Shown here piece by piece: positions 16,100 through 24,342 of a stretch of 64,000 bases of DNA. Each line of letters starts with the position of its first letter. The first letter of the stretch is position 1. This DNA is from Limosilactobacillus sp. WILCCON 0051 (GTDB taxonomy: Bacteria > Bacillota > Bacilli > Lactobacillales > Lactobacillaceae): assembly GCF_039955095.1 (NCBI RefSeq), contig NZ_CP154878.1, forward strand, positions 1,054,001 through 1,118,000, given 5' to 3'. The notes beneath the pieces are model-generated. The model was not told where the DNA came from. It searched no databases and was given only the letters and a program-made list of their open reading frames with translations. Position numbers and translations under genes: made by a program.

Positions 16100-17083
16100 A
16101 TGCTGGATAAGCTTAAACGCCTCCGAGGGGCCTGGCAGAAGAAGCTGGCTAAGTTTTACGAATGGCACACCGAACATGCCATGCAGCGCAAACTGATCGT
16201 CTCCGGCACGCTGGTGGCCATCATGGCGGCCCTGCTGATCGGTACGAAAACGGCTCCCAAACAGTCGCGCTTTACCAATACGCCGTTGAATACGCAGGAA
16301 TCGTTTGGCCAAAACTCCAGCGCTACGATTGCCATGACGTCGCGGCAGTACAACGCTAAAAAGCATTTCATGGTGATCAAGTTTCAAGTGCAGGCCAGCA
16401 GCGGTCAGGTCATTAATCCGCGTAGCATCAAACTGAATGCCAGCACGCTTCAGCACCAGGACGCCAGCTATCAGGTCCTGCCCTTGGCCAACAACAGCTA
16501 TGTGATGGTCATCAGCAATCTGAAGCCCGGCTACCAGGCCCTGCAGATCGTGGCCACGAACAAGAATCCTGATTTGAGTCAGCTGACAACGGCTGATGAG
16601 GACTACGATGGGACCAGCTCATCATCTTCGTCAGCAACCAGCAATGCCAACAGCAATCAGGCCAAGAACAAGTACAAGTTCATCATCAATGAGAGCGACA
16701 AGTTCATCGACAATACGCTGGTCAAAAAATCGCAGAAACAGTACGCAGTCGAATCGCTCAACGACTCAATCAAGAACCTGAACAAGAGCATTGACAAACA
16801 GCAGGCTGCGATCAAGGACTATCAGGCTCAGATTACGGCTGACAAGGTGGGAATCGAACAGATTCAAAAGGATAGCCAGTACAAGGCTGACGACGATTCC
16901 GGCTCGGACACGATTCGCAGTGCGCAGTCTGATATCGCCAATCAGCAGGCCAATATTGATCAGGCCAACAAAAAAATCGCCAAGTACCAGGAACAGATCA
17001 AGCTTTATCGCAAGCAGATCCGCGATATTGAGAACGGCAGCTACCGTTTCATCGCAAGCAAGAGTACGGGCGAACTGAAATAA
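16100..17083 (+). CDS. Membrane-anchored coiled-coil protein
   Basis: 327 residues, AAAGGAGCAG-led ATG. A basic cytoplasmic N-terminus (about 30 residues) is followed by one membrane helix (LIVSGTLVAIMAALLIG), a strand-rich extracellular domain (residues 60-160), a serine/asparagine linker (about 172-190) and a coiled coil with repeated Q, K and D (about 205-310). The layout resembles accessory channel or surface proteins of conjugation systems, but no specific family is recognised. Followed by a terminator. Confidence 0.65.
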   Translation: MLDKLKRLRGAWQKKLAKFYEWHTEHAMQRKLIVSGTLVAIMAALLIGTKTAPKQSRFTNTPLNTQESFGQNSSATIAMTSRQYNAKKHFMVIKFQVQASSGQVINPRSIKLNASTLQHQDASYQVLPLANNSYVMVISNLKPGYQALQIVATNKNPDLSQLTTADEDYDGTSSSSSSATSNANSNQAKNKYKFIINESDKFIDNTLVKKSQKQYAVESLNDSIKNLNKSIDKQQAAIKDYQAQITADKVGIEQIQKDSQYKADDDSGSDTIRSAQSDIANQQANIDQANKKIAKYQEQIKLYRKQIRDIENGSYRFIASKSTGELK

Positions 17084-17110
17084 TTTATTTGAGATACGAA
17101 AGGGGGCTAG

Positions 17111-17144
17111 GCTCGGCAGATCATGGGTCTGTCGGGCTTTTTTT
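17111..17144 (+). terminator. Rho-independent terminator or attenuator inside the gene run
   Basis: Stem GCTCGGCAGA / TCTGTCGGGC with a TTTTTTT run ending at the next start codon. It would reduce transcription into the 17145 gene and downstream. Confidence 0.7.
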
Positions 17145-17564
17145 ATGAAAAAATACTTGATTTTGGCTTCAATCAGCGAACGTATGATGGTACCGCTTTG
17201 CTCGGATACGCTCAGTCCGGATATCCTGCTGGTTTTAATCGCCGGCATCTGCAAGACGTTTACGGAACTTTATGACGATAAAATGCCATTGCAGAACGCA
17301 ATTGTGACGATGGCTGAATTTTACAACGTCTGGGATCCTACCAGCAACGGCACTGTCACGATGGATTATCTGCTTAACCATGATGACGAGGTGCAATGGG
17401 CAAAGCTGGAGGAGGCCTACGAAGCAACTGAGGACGTTGGGCCGTACGATCTGCTCGGCTACCCGATTTATCTAAGCGTCCGCTCATATTTAAACGGCAA
17501 GAGATACGTTTCGGAGGAGGATATTGATGAGTACTTTAAAAACCACCCAGAGTCAGACGACTGA
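17145..17564 (+). CDS. Protein of unknown function, start uncertain
   Basis: 139 residues if translation starts at ATG 17145, which directly follows a terminator T-run and has no binding site. A later in-frame ATG near 17184 is possible but also weak. Hydrophobic N-terminal part then acidic C-terminal half. Overlaps the next gene. No family recognised. Confidence 0.5.
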   Translation: MKKYLILASISERMMVPLCSDTLSPDILLVLIAGICKTFTELYDDKMPLQNAIVTMAEFYNVWDPTSNGTVTMDYLLNHDDEVQWAKLEEAYEATEDVGPYDLLGYPIYLSVRSYLNGKRYVSEEDIDEYFKNHPESDD

Positions 17565-18060
17565 TCCGCGGTGCTGGTCATTTGCCAGACGGGCACTGGC
17601 AGAAAAATGCAGCGAAGCCAAGCGCAAGCCATTCTGGTTTTGGATTGAAGTTGAGCTGCCCAACCGGGAAAAACAATGGTATCAATTGCCGAAAGATCTG
17701 CAGTTTGCCATGCGGCAGTATCTGCATGAGCAGCCGAAAAACTGGCCTGCCGTTTTAAAAGGAGCGCTGGTCAACGTACCACGATCCGATTATGACGATC
17801 AGGGCTATGCCAGCCTCACGCTGGGTATGATTCGGCAGGTTAAGATACGGCATCGACACACAAGCATCAGCCGGCAGGTGGCGCGCAGTCAATTTATCAT
17901 GCCGGAGTGGACCTGGTACGGATTAGCCAACCGGACGCAGATCAAACGTTTCATGTTTCACGATCACGACACTAGCAACCGCAAGAACATTTTGGCTGCA
18001 CTACGGCACTGGGAAATGAGGTTCTTGCTGAAAAAATATTTTAAGATGGGAGATTTTTAG
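17527..18060 (+). CDS. Basic protein of unknown function
   Basis: 177 residues from ATG 17527, with GGAGGAGG upstream (a TTG three bases earlier is less likely). Rich in W, R and H; patterns such as EKCSEAKRKPFWFWIEVELP and a basic C-terminal half suggest nucleic-acid or membrane-surface contact. It overlaps the previous gene and is one base from the next. No family recognised. Confidence 0.58.
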   Translation: MSTLKTTQSQTTDPRCWSFARRALAEKCSEAKRKPFWFWIEVELPNREKQWYQLPKDLQFAMRQYLHEQPKNWPAVLKGALVNVPRSDYDDQGYASLTLGMIRQVKIRHRHTSISRQVARSQFIMPEWTWYGLANRTQIKRFMFHDHDTSNRKNILAALRHWEMRFLLKKYFKMGDF

Positions 18061-18061
18061 T

Positions 18062-18652
18062 ATGAAATTTGAAACGATACACGAGATTCGCAATCGGTTC
18101 TTTATCAAGCACGAAGCGCCAGAAGAAATTGCCAATACGATCGACTATTCGGAGCTGCTGGAGGAATTTAAGGAGCTGGGCATTGTCTTTGACGATCACG
18201 GCACGCTGAGATGGCACGGCCGCAAAATCGGCGGTATGAACAAGAGCTATGCCGTCAGCCTGCTGCGGAAAATGATGGTGCGAATCATCATCAGAGAGTT
18301 CATGATTGACGATCAGGTAAATCAATACGAGGCGCTCGAAAAGCAGCAGATTGCACTGACGGTTATGAAAATCTCGCCAGAAATTATGGCCATGGATATC
18401 GACTTTCACAATCTAATCAGCGTCCTGATTGACCAGGCATTTACTTTTGATGCAACAAGATCGAAATGGATTGAACTTGAATACGCCGGCCAAAAGCTGG
18501 GCGCGTTTGTCAATCCGTATTCCAGTCAAAGTACAATCGCCGATACAAACTATGAGGCCGTTGTGCAGATTCTAAAACTGCTGGTCACGCCATTTATGCT
18601 GAAGAACTATCAGCCGGTTGTAAAAGTCGTTTTGAATGAGGAGGACGAGTGA
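18062..18652 (+). CDS. Protein of unknown function
   Basis: 196 residues, soluble, mostly helical. It ends in EEDE, and its last codons carry the GAGGAGG that serves the next gene, so translation is coupled. No family recognised. Confidence 0.57.
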   Translation: MKFETIHEIRNRFFIKHEAPEEIANTIDYSELLEEFKELGIVFDDHGTLRWHGRKIGGMNKSYAVSLLRKMMVRIIIREFMIDDQVNQYEALEKQQIALTVMKISPEIMAMDIDFHNLISVLIDQAFTFDATRSKWIELEYAGQKLGAFVNPYSSQSTIADTNYEAVVQILKLLVTPFMLKNYQPVVKVVLNEEDE

Positions 18653-18653
18653 A

Positions 18654-18929
18654 ATGAGCAATGGAATATTGACCATGTTGACCATGGTTGCTACTAGCGG
18701 TTGTGTCGTAATTTTTGGAATCGAAACATTGCTTATGGCAATCCTAGGTGTCGATCCAGAAAAAGAGAAGGTAAAGAAAAATTTCTTTGATGAGGACTAC
18801 AGCCAAGGATATCAAGAAATTCAAAAATTATACCTGAAAGAACTGAAATCAAAGGCAGAGTTAGTTCAACTAAGGAAACAAGAAATGATTCAAAAGTCAA
18901 TTCATTCAATTTCTGAGGAGAAAAGTTAA
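18654..18929 (+). CDS. Small membrane protein with coiled-coil tail
   Basis: 91 residues from ATG 18654 (GAGGAGGACGAG upstream). One membrane helix near residues 4-28 then a charged helix ending with RKQEMIQKSIHSISEEK. A related protein is coded at 19423-19623 (tail RRELMIQKSLNAIRDQKK), with the same GAGGAGGACGAGTGA leader, so this is part of a duplicated gene pair. Confidence 0.6.
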   Translation: MSNGILTMLTMVATSGCVVIFGIETLLMAILGVDPEKEKVKKNFFDEDYSQGYQEIQKLYLKELKSKAELVQLRKQEMIQKSIHSISEEKS

Positions 18930-18970
18930 ACGAAACCCCTATAGCACAAAATAAAGGTGGTTCTCTTTCA

Positions 18971-19366
18971 ATGGATAAAACGATATTTTTAATAACTCTA
19001 GTGTTGGCAGTAATAATGGCTTTTGGATTGCTAGATATCCTTTTGAAGATTCGAAATAGTTTAGAAAGCCAGGCTGAAAAACTTGGTCGTGATCAAGCAA
19101 TCAAAGATTATTTCCTCGCCACTCCGAGAAAAAGTCAATCGCCATATAAATTAGGAACAGGAGGATTAACCATGTGGGAAGTCATTGAAGTCTATCTGAT
19201 GGAACAAAATATGAAGCCAATTGAGCTGGCTGAAAAAGCGGGCATCTCAACTGGAACGCTCAGTGATTTAAAGTCAGGCCGGTTGAAAAATCCATCGTTT
19301 AAGCTGCTGGAAAAAATCGCTGATGTGCTGAATATCGATATGAATGAGTTCCGCGGATTGAGTTAA
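18971..19366 (+). CDS. Membrane-tethered helix-turn-helix regulator, copy 1
   Basis: 131 residues: a membrane helix (residues about 3-25), a short linker, then an XRE-type helix-turn-helix (PIELAEKAGISTGTLSDLKS) in the C-terminal 65 residues. The C-terminal 88 residues are nearly identical to the protein at 20057-20437, while the membrane parts differ, so the DNA-binding halves were recently duplicated or converted. A membrane-bound repressor could link envelope events to transcription of the transfer genes. An internal start could also yield the soluble domain alone (ATG before W-E-V-I-E, preceded by AGGAGG). Confidence 0.75.
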   Translation: MDKTIFLITLVLAVIMAFGLLDILLKIRNSLESQAEKLGRDQAIKDYFLATPRKSQSPYKLGTGGLTMWEVIEVYLMEQNMKPIELAEKAGISTGTLSDLKSGRLKNPSFKLLEKIADVLNIDMNEFRGLS

Positions 19367-19422
19367 AAATTGGCAGGCCGGTCGGCAACGGCTGGTCACG
19401 CCATGAATGAGGAGGACGAGTG

Positions 19423-19623
19423 ATGTTAGGTTATGTAGGTGAAGTATTAACTGCTCTAATTTTTCCAATATTTATTTTTATGGTCAGTAAGACAGACAAC
19501 TATGGTCGGTTAGAGAAAAAATATTTGACTAAGATTGAATCCTATAAAGAAATTGTAGATTGTCGTCGAGAATTAATGATTCAAAAATCATTAAACGCTA
19601 TTCGTGATCAAAAAAAGATTTAG
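19423..19623 (+). CDS. Small membrane protein, paralogue of 18654-18929
   Basis: 66 residues from ATG 19423 (GAGGAGGACGAG upstream). One membrane helix (VLTALIFPIFIFMVS) and a charged tail with MIQKSLNAIRDQKK, matching the tail of the protein at 18654. Together with the two tethered regulators it shows that a membrane-protein/regulator gene pair was duplicated. Confidence 0.58.
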   Translation: MLGYVGEVLTALIFPIFIFMVSKTDNYGRLEKKYLTKIESYKEIVDCRRELMIQKSLNAIRDQKKI

Positions 19624-20041
19624 CCGAAACATAAACAATAACAAGGACAAAAAAGATAACTGAGGGTTTTGGTAAACCAGAACCAAAATTAAAAAAAGGA
19701 GACCATAAAAAGCAGAAAATCAAAGTGATCATCTGCAGATTTCCCCAAAGATTGGTCATTAAACTGCAAAGCTGTATTTTTCTATGAAAAATCATTGATG
19801 CCAAAAATAAAGTGACGATATATACAGTGAAGCAGTCATCAAACTTTGCCAAGGTTTCAATAGGAACAGGGAGCGTGTGCTGCGGATCAAGGTGCAAAAA
19901 TTTCAATAGCGCTTTGGTACCAGAACTATCAAAACGCCCATAAATTGCTACAAAAAAGCTAAGTACAAGCATTGGCTCAATAATCTTAGAAGCGATATTA
20001 GAAAACTGAAAAAATTTTTTTAAATTGTCAATTTGAATCAT
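19598..20041 (-). CDS. Membrane protein on the opposite strand, unknown function
   Basis: 147 residues with three or four hydrophobic segments (PMLVLSFFVAIYG; CFTVYIVTLFLASMIF; MITLIFCFLWSPF; IFFVLVIVYVSAKSFF). No clear binding site. It is oriented against the surrounding run and sits between the two duplicated regulator copies, overlapping the 19423 gene tail to tail. No plus-strand frame fills the same space, which supports it being a real inserted gene. Confidence 0.5.
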   Translation of the reverse strand: MIQIDNLKKFFQFSNIASKIIEPMLVLSFFVAIYGRFDSSGTKALLKFLHLDPQHTLPVPIETLAKFDDCFTVYIVTLFLASMIFHRKIQLCSLMTNLWGNLQMITLIFCFLWSPFFNFGSGLPKPSVIFFVLVIVYVSAKSFFDHE

Positions 20042-20056
20042 AAGAAGGCCTGTTAA

Positions 20057-20437
20057 ATGAACGTAACTAAAATTATAGAGATTGCCATAGCATTAGTTGC
20101 TTTGGTTCTCTATCTCTTGATGGTCTCTAAAGCAGCCAAGCTAGGAGCTGCTCTTGGAAAAGATCAAGCAATCAAAGATTATTTTCTCGATACCCCGAGA
20201 AAAAGTCAATCGCCATATAAGCTGGGAACAGGAGGATTAACCATGTGGGAAGTCATTGAAGTTTATCTGTTGGAACAGAATATGAAGCCGATTGAGTTGG
20301 CTGAAAAAGCAGGCATCTCAACCGGAACGCTCAGTGATTTAAAGTCAGGTCGGTTGAAAAATCCATCGTTCAAGCTGCTGGAAAAAATCGCTGACGTGCT
20401 GAATATCGATATGAATGAGTTCCGCGGATTGAGTTGA
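20057..20437 (+). CDS. Membrane-tethered helix-turn-helix regulator, copy 2
   Basis: 126 residues with AAGAAGG upstream. A membrane helix (residues about 5-24) and the same C-terminal helix-turn-helix as 18971-19366 (nearly identical from QAIKDYFL onwards, including the internal AGGAGG before a second ATG). Ends in a strong terminator. Role as for copy 1. Confidence 0.75.
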   Translation: MNVTKIIEIAIALVALVLYLLMVSKAAKLGAALGKDQAIKDYFLDTPRKSQSPYKLGTGGLTMWEVIEVYLLEQNMKPIELAEKAGISTGTLSDLKSGRLKNPSFKLLEKIADVLNIDMNEFRGLS

Positions 20438-20442
20438 AAATT

Positions 20443-20476
20443 GGCAGGCCGGTCGGTAACGGCTGGTCTGTTTTTT
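20443..20476 (+). terminator. Terminator after the duplicated regulator
   Basis: Imperfect stem CCGGTCGGT / ACGGCTGG followed by TCTGTTTTTT. A related stem without the T-run follows copy 1 (about 19376-19400), consistent with duplication of the whole unit. Confidence 0.6.
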
Positions 20477-20480
20477 AAAT

Positions 20481-20507
20481 AAAAAAGTCGGCAATTAAGC
20501 CGACTTA
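20481..20507. terminator. Bidirectional hairpin terminator
   Basis: Perfect stem AAGTCGGC / GCCGACTT with A-run on the left and a weaker T side; best as terminator for a leftward transcript covering 20511-20720. Confidence 0.55.
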
Positions 20508-20510
20508 GAA

Positions 20511-20720
20511 TCAATATTTAGTTTTGCTAAATTGTGATAATGCACATTTCATATCTTTCCCAATTTTATTCCAATCTGAAGATGGAAAATTATCAGGAGA
20601 TTTTGATTTATCACTTTTACCAACGATTAGGAATGTGAGTGAGATGCTAGTGACGATCTTGTTAATTAAATTGACGAATTTCAATTTTGATGCCCTCACG
20701 TTGTATTTTCTGTTAGGCAT
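20511..20720 (-). CDS. Possible small protein, low confidence
   Basis: 69 residues starting M-P-N-R-K-Y-N-V, basic with a hydrophobic middle (IVTSISLTFLIVGKS), ending just before a terminator suited to this strand. An 87-residue frame on the other strand covers the same DNA. No clear binding site and no family; either may be non-coding. Confidence 0.25.
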   Translation of the reverse strand: MPNRKYNVRASKLKFVNLINKIVTSISLTFLIVGKSDKSKSPDNFPSSDWNKIGKDMKCALSQFSKTKY

Positions 20721-20822
20721 TATCGTAAAGCTAAAGATACTAAATTGCAATTACAATCCGATGATTTTTTACGTGGCGAAACTTTGAAAAAATCAAAATC
20801 TATTTAGAATTTCAGTCATAAG

Positions 20823-20960
20823 CCATGTAATAAGTGCCATTACATGGTGTAACAAATAAGTAACTACAGCGTATCAATAGCCTATACAGGCGAGAAAATT
20901 GGCACTACTGCCCGGATCCCCGCCACTGGTGGGCCGCCGACTAGTCGGTGGTAGATCCCC
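20823..20960. other. Possible origin of transfer (oriT) region
   Basis: Intergenic region upstream of the ribbon-helix-helix and relaxase genes with strong dyads. CCATGTAA / TTACATGG (20823-20847) flank a 9-base loop reading TAAGTGCCA, which partly resembles the TAAGTGCGCCCT nick region of known Gram-positive transfer origins. CCGACTAGTCGG at 20937-20948 lies in a larger imperfect hairpin between GGATC and GATCC. Such an arrangement beside a relaxase gene is typical of oriT; the nick site is not proven. Confidence 0.4.
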
Positions 20961-20979
20961 CTTATGCTCTTTAAAATTT

Positions 20980-21014
20980 GTTTTTGATGGGTATATTTCA
21001 GCTATATCTTTACC
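20980..21014 (-). promoter_or_regulatory. Isolated copy of the 36-bp array repeat in front of the relaxase-associated operon
   Basis: Reverse complement reads GGTAAAGATATAGCTGAAAT then ATACCCATCAAAAAC, one base shorter than the array repeats at 1842-2613. It sits 23 bases upstream of the ribbon-helix-helix gene at 21038. A protein coded here or at 2783 probably binds both places. Confidence 0.75.
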
Positions 21015-21037
21015 AATGTAGGTAGAAGGAGTGAATC

Positions 21038-21364
21038 ATGACAACTTCAAAAATCGCGATAAAAATCGATGCAAAAATCTACGAAAAAATTTCGATCGAG
21101 GCCAAACAAAATCATCTTAATAAAACTGAGATGCTGGAATCTATTGTGGAGGATTATTTTCGCAATAAAGTAATTGAAGCGGGAAACTCGGAATTAAAAT
21201 CAATGATTCGAGAGTACAACGATAACCTCGCATCAATTTCAGAAAATCTGAAAAAGCTGGCTGGCGATTCGGAAACGACTAAGAATTACATACGTATGTT
21301 TTTTGAGGAGCTAACTGGCGTATATGATCCAGATGACCTTGATGGCAATGATTTCAAAAATTAA
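21038..21364 (+). CDS. Ribbon-helix-helix accessory protein of the relaxase operon
   Basis: 108 residues, GAAGGAG-led. The N-terminal IAIKIDAKIYEKISIEAKQN and NKTEMLESIVEDYFRNK form a ribbon-helix-helix; the C-terminal half is a helix-rich oligomerisation or partner-binding part. First gene of a four-gene unit ending in the relaxase. Accessory ribbon-helix-helix proteins bind oriT and recruit relaxase. The single array-type repeat in its promoter suggests it also binds the distant array at 1842-2613. Confidence 0.75.
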   Translation: MTTSKIAIKIDAKIYEKISIEAKQNHLNKTEMLESIVEDYFRNKVIEAGNSELKSMIREYNDNLASISENLKKLAGDSETTKNYIRMFFEELTGVYDPDDLDGNDFKN

Positions 21365-21377
21365 AGGAGTGAGATTG

Positions 21378-21875
21378 ATGGATCTTCAAAATCATTTTTC
21401 AATTCGGCTATATGACAAGACGGTAGCTAACCTTAATTATTTGTTGGCGCAATGGAATGCAAAACCATTTTTGATTAAACGAATGCCAGATAATCGTAGT
21501 GCCTTGATCAATATGCTACTGACTGACTACTCAAACTATTTAATAGAAGAACAACGGCAGGACAAAAAGAAAAGCTACGATCAAATTGCAGCTGAACTTA
21601 ATCACTCAAGATCAGAACGAGAGACAATTGAAAAATTGCATCGTGAAAACGAGAAGCTGCACAAGGATAATATGCAATTGCTCAATCGATTGAATGAACT
21701 TTATTATCTCGAAATGATTGCAACGAAAGTTTTAGTTGAAACTGGCGGCTTAAATGATCTTGAGTCGATGTTTGAGTTTGGCAGTACCGAGTACAAAACT
21801 CATCAGGCTTTGCAGCAGCTGGTTGATGAAGATAATAAGCGACTGTTTGCTAAAACTAAGAATCAAAAAGGGTGA
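21378..21875 (+). CDS. Coiled-coil relaxosome-type accessory protein
   Basis: 165 residues from ATG 21378 (AAAGGAGTGAG upstream). N-terminal strand-helix part (NHFSIRLYDKTVANLNYLLA; SALINMLLTDYSNYLI) looks like a second ribbon-helix-helix domain. A coiled coil (about residues 65-110) and an acidic tail follow. It overlaps the next gene slightly. Likely part of the DNA-processing complex; inferred from fold and position. Confidence 0.65.
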   Translation: MDLQNHFSIRLYDKTVANLNYLLAQWNAKPFLIKRMPDNRSALINMLLTDYSNYLIEEQRQDKKKSYDQIAAELNHSRSERETIEKLHRENEKLHKDNMQLLNRLNELYYLEMIATKVLVETGGLNDLESMFEFGSTEYKTHQALQQLVDEDNKRLFAKTKNQKG

Positions 21876-21880
21876 TCAGA

Positions 21881-22294
21881 ATGCGAGTAAAAAACAATCA
21901 GGATTTCTATCGGGCGCTGCATGCTTTGGAAGAAGATCCAAAGTGGTTTACGCATGTAGGACAAGAGAGCGGATTGGATCAGTACATTGACGATGGCGAT
22001 CCGCAAACGGACGTTAAAACAGTTTTAGAGGATCGAAAACGACTAAAAAAAGTCCGCAAGATGCTGCAGGTTAATCCGCAAGCATGGCGTACTGGCAGCA
22101 AGCGCGATACGGTCCGCTTGATCGTAACGTACTATGCTCGGTTCGGTTTGAGCTACAAAGATATGTCGGGGATTTTACATATTCCGGTCAGCACGCTTCG
22201 GCATGGTTATCCGCCATTTAAAAAAGACGAGGTGATCAATTCTGACTTGCGCGTTGAGCTAAAGGATAAGTTTGGCAAGCACGTTCGACTGTAA
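21881..22294 (+). CDS. Helix-turn-helix protein upstream of the relaxase
   Basis: 137 residues from ATG 21881 (a GTG at 21872 is possible). The C-terminal half carries a helix-turn-helix (LSYKDMSGILHIPVSTLRHG). Located directly before the relaxase gene in the same unit; could be a regulator or a DNA-bending partner in transfer. No named family recognised. Confidence 0.62.
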   Translation: MRVKNNQDFYRALHALEEDPKWFTHVGQESGLDQYIDDGDPQTDVKTVLEDRKRLKKVRKMLQVNPQAWRTGSKRDTVRLIVTYYARFGLSYKDMSGILHIPVSTLRHGYPPFKKDEVINSDLRVELKDKFGKHVRL

Positions 22295-22311
22295 AAAAAG
22301 AGGTGAACAGT

Positions 22312-24327
22312 TTGTATATGACCAAAGAAGGTGAGCAGTCGCCGGATATCATCTATACGCAGACGTTTCACGTGGCACAGGCAAAATATCTCGGCTATAC
22401 GGAACGGAAGGAAGCCATTAATCCGGAGAAAGATTTTGAGCTGGAAAACAATCCATATGCTGATCAGATTCAAAAGGATCCTGATGAAAAATTCGCCGGC
22501 TACATTGGGTATACGGATCGGCAGGCCGCTACCAAACTTGAGCGGGGCGTTGACAAGAATCGCTATCCGACTTTCACGAAAGATAGCCTCAACATTGACA
22601 ATCACCAGCACCAGGAACTGATCGATAATCTCAATCTGGCGCAGAAAAATAAGACTATGCTCTGGGCCGGCGTGATCTCGTTCAGTCCGGAATTTATTCG
22701 CGAGGCGGGGCTGTATGACGAGAAAACCAAAACGGTTGATCAGCGGGCAATCAAGCTGGCGGTTCAAAAAGCCATGCCTGGTTTTTTGGCGCAAGAAGAG
22801 CTGAACAATTCAGAAACTTTCTGGTGGGGCGACGTGCACTTAAATACGGATCACGTCCACGTACACCTGGCCATTAGTCAGCGACAGAATACGCGTGAGA
22901 TGAAAAATAGAGAGCCGGTTGGCATGTTCCATACCAAGTCGCTGCGCCGGCTTAAATCTGATGTTCACCATGAGCTGGCACGATCAATCAATCGTGAGCG
23001 CGACGTAGAATTGGACAAAGAGATTGATCATCTGCGGAAGGATCTGGTGGAGAACGTGCAGTGGCTGGTGCGGCACGATGCGGATCAGCAACAGCAGCTG
23101 CAGAATATCTATTGGTCGCTGCCTCAGTATCGCGACAAACGCAAATGGCGGGCTAGCAACCATAGCAAAGTCTTTCATGAGTCGCATGAGCTGACGGATA
23201 AATTGGTTGATAATTTTTTAAACGATCAGCTGCATGATTCCTATCAGCAATTTAAAGCAGCCGTACACGAAAAAGATACTCGCAGCCGAAAAAAATACGG
23301 TCAGCATATCAAAGATACAGAAAAAAAGCGCGATAAAGCTTTGCGAGAATTTCTGGCCAACCGGGTGTATGACTATCTGCGTGAAGTCGATGAGCAGCAA
23401 AACGGTCAGCAGACACTGGAAAAAATTGCCGCGCAAGGCGTTGATGAAAATCTTAAGCAGATTGAGTTGGAAAAGCAGCGACTCAGCATGCCGAAGCCAT
23501 CGTCAAATGAAGCTAAAGCCCTAAAGAAACGTCTAGGACTGCGTCGTCTCTATCTGCGTCAGGTTAATCTGGATGCACGGGCAAATGTCATTGACAATCA
23601 GATTGCCAAACTAAAAAAGCTGCACGACAAATCGCCAGCCAATGAGTATTTTTTAAACGTGTTGAAGGAGCAGCGGGAACTGGTTACGCTCAAAAAACTG
23701 CCAAAATTTGAGCGGGCTAAGCAGGGAATGACCAAGCGCTATCGAGAGCTTTCAAAACGCTATGTCAACGTGGTCAAACTGCCGATTCAGGCAGCCAGTC
23801 CGGAAGTTGTCAGTGAAAGAGTTGATCAGCTAGGCAAAGAGTTAGGCGTTATGCTCAAGTATCCAGATTCGCCGACTGTACAGATGATGCTGCCGAATCC
23901 TGGCAGTCCCTATGGCTTACAGAATGCGGTCTATTATTATCAGATGCAGCAGCAGGTATTGAAGCTGAAAGGGCAGATCTACGAGAACAACCGGCAGTAT
24001 AAAGACGATTTTGCCAAACGGAACGCAATGAATCGGCCGCTGTTCCAGCGATTAAAAAAGAGCTATGCGATGCTTGAGAATGGTGAACGACTAGATCAAA
24101 TGATTCAACATCGGCAGGAGTTTCTGGAGCGGACGCAAAAGCAGGCGCAAGAAAGATATCAGACACACCGCGGCAGTCTGCGACTATTGTCTAATCTGGA
24201 TCGCCTGATGAGCGGACTCCGACGTGACGGTAGAGCAGAGATGAATGCCATGCGCAAGCACTTGGACGATGATGATGAGATTGAGCGTGCTGATCGAGAA
24301 GAAGAACGTGAGACGCGTGAGATTTGA
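22312..24327 (+). CDS. mobL: MobL-type relaxase
   Basis: About 671 residues; TTG at 22312 preferred because AGAGGTGA lies 6 bases upstream (GTG 22303 and ATG 22318 are in frame). The catalytic metal-binding motif is HLNTDHVHVHLAIS near residues 175-190, preceded by a WWGDVH strand and LWAGVISFSPEFI, as in MobL relaxases of Listeria, Enterococcus and lactobacillus plasmids. It should nick oriT, stay bound to the 5' end and lead the strand into the recipient. The C-terminal 450 residues are helical and charged, ending in an E/R-rich tail (REEERETREI). This identifies the element as mobilizable; a T4SS is not seen here. Confidence 0.88.
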   Translation: MYMTKEGEQSPDIIYTQTFHVAQAKYLGYTERKEAINPEKDFELENNPYADQIQKDPDEKFAGYIGYTDRQAATKLERGVDKNRYPTFTKDSLNIDNHQHQELIDNLNLAQKNKTMLWAGVISFSPEFIREAGLYDEKTKTVDQRAIKLAVQKAMPGFLAQEELNNSETFWWGDVHLNTDHVHVHLAISQRQNTREMKNREPVGMFHTKSLRRLKSDVHHELARSINRERDVELDKEIDHLRKDLVENVQWLVRHDADQQQQLQNIYWSLPQYRDKRKWRASNHSKVFHESHELTDKLVDNFLNDQLHDSYQQFKAAVHEKDTRSRKKYGQHIKDTEKKRDKALREFLANRVYDYLREVDEQQNGQQTLEKIAAQGVDENLKQIELEKQRLSMPKPSSNEAKALKKRLGLRRLYLRQVNLDARANVIDNQIAKLKKLHDKSPANEYFLNVLKEQRELVTLKKLPKFERAKQGMTKRYRELSKRYVNVVKLPIQAASPEVVSERVDQLGKELGVMLKYPDSPTVQMMLPNPGSPYGLQNAVYYYQMQQQVLKLKGQIYENNRQYKDDFAKRNAMNRPLFQRLKKSYAMLENGERLDQMIQHRQEFLERTQKQAQERYQTHRGSLRLLSNLDRLMSGLRRDGRAEMNAMRKHLDDDDEIERADREEERETREI

Positions 24328-24342
24328 AAAAAGGAGTTTTAA

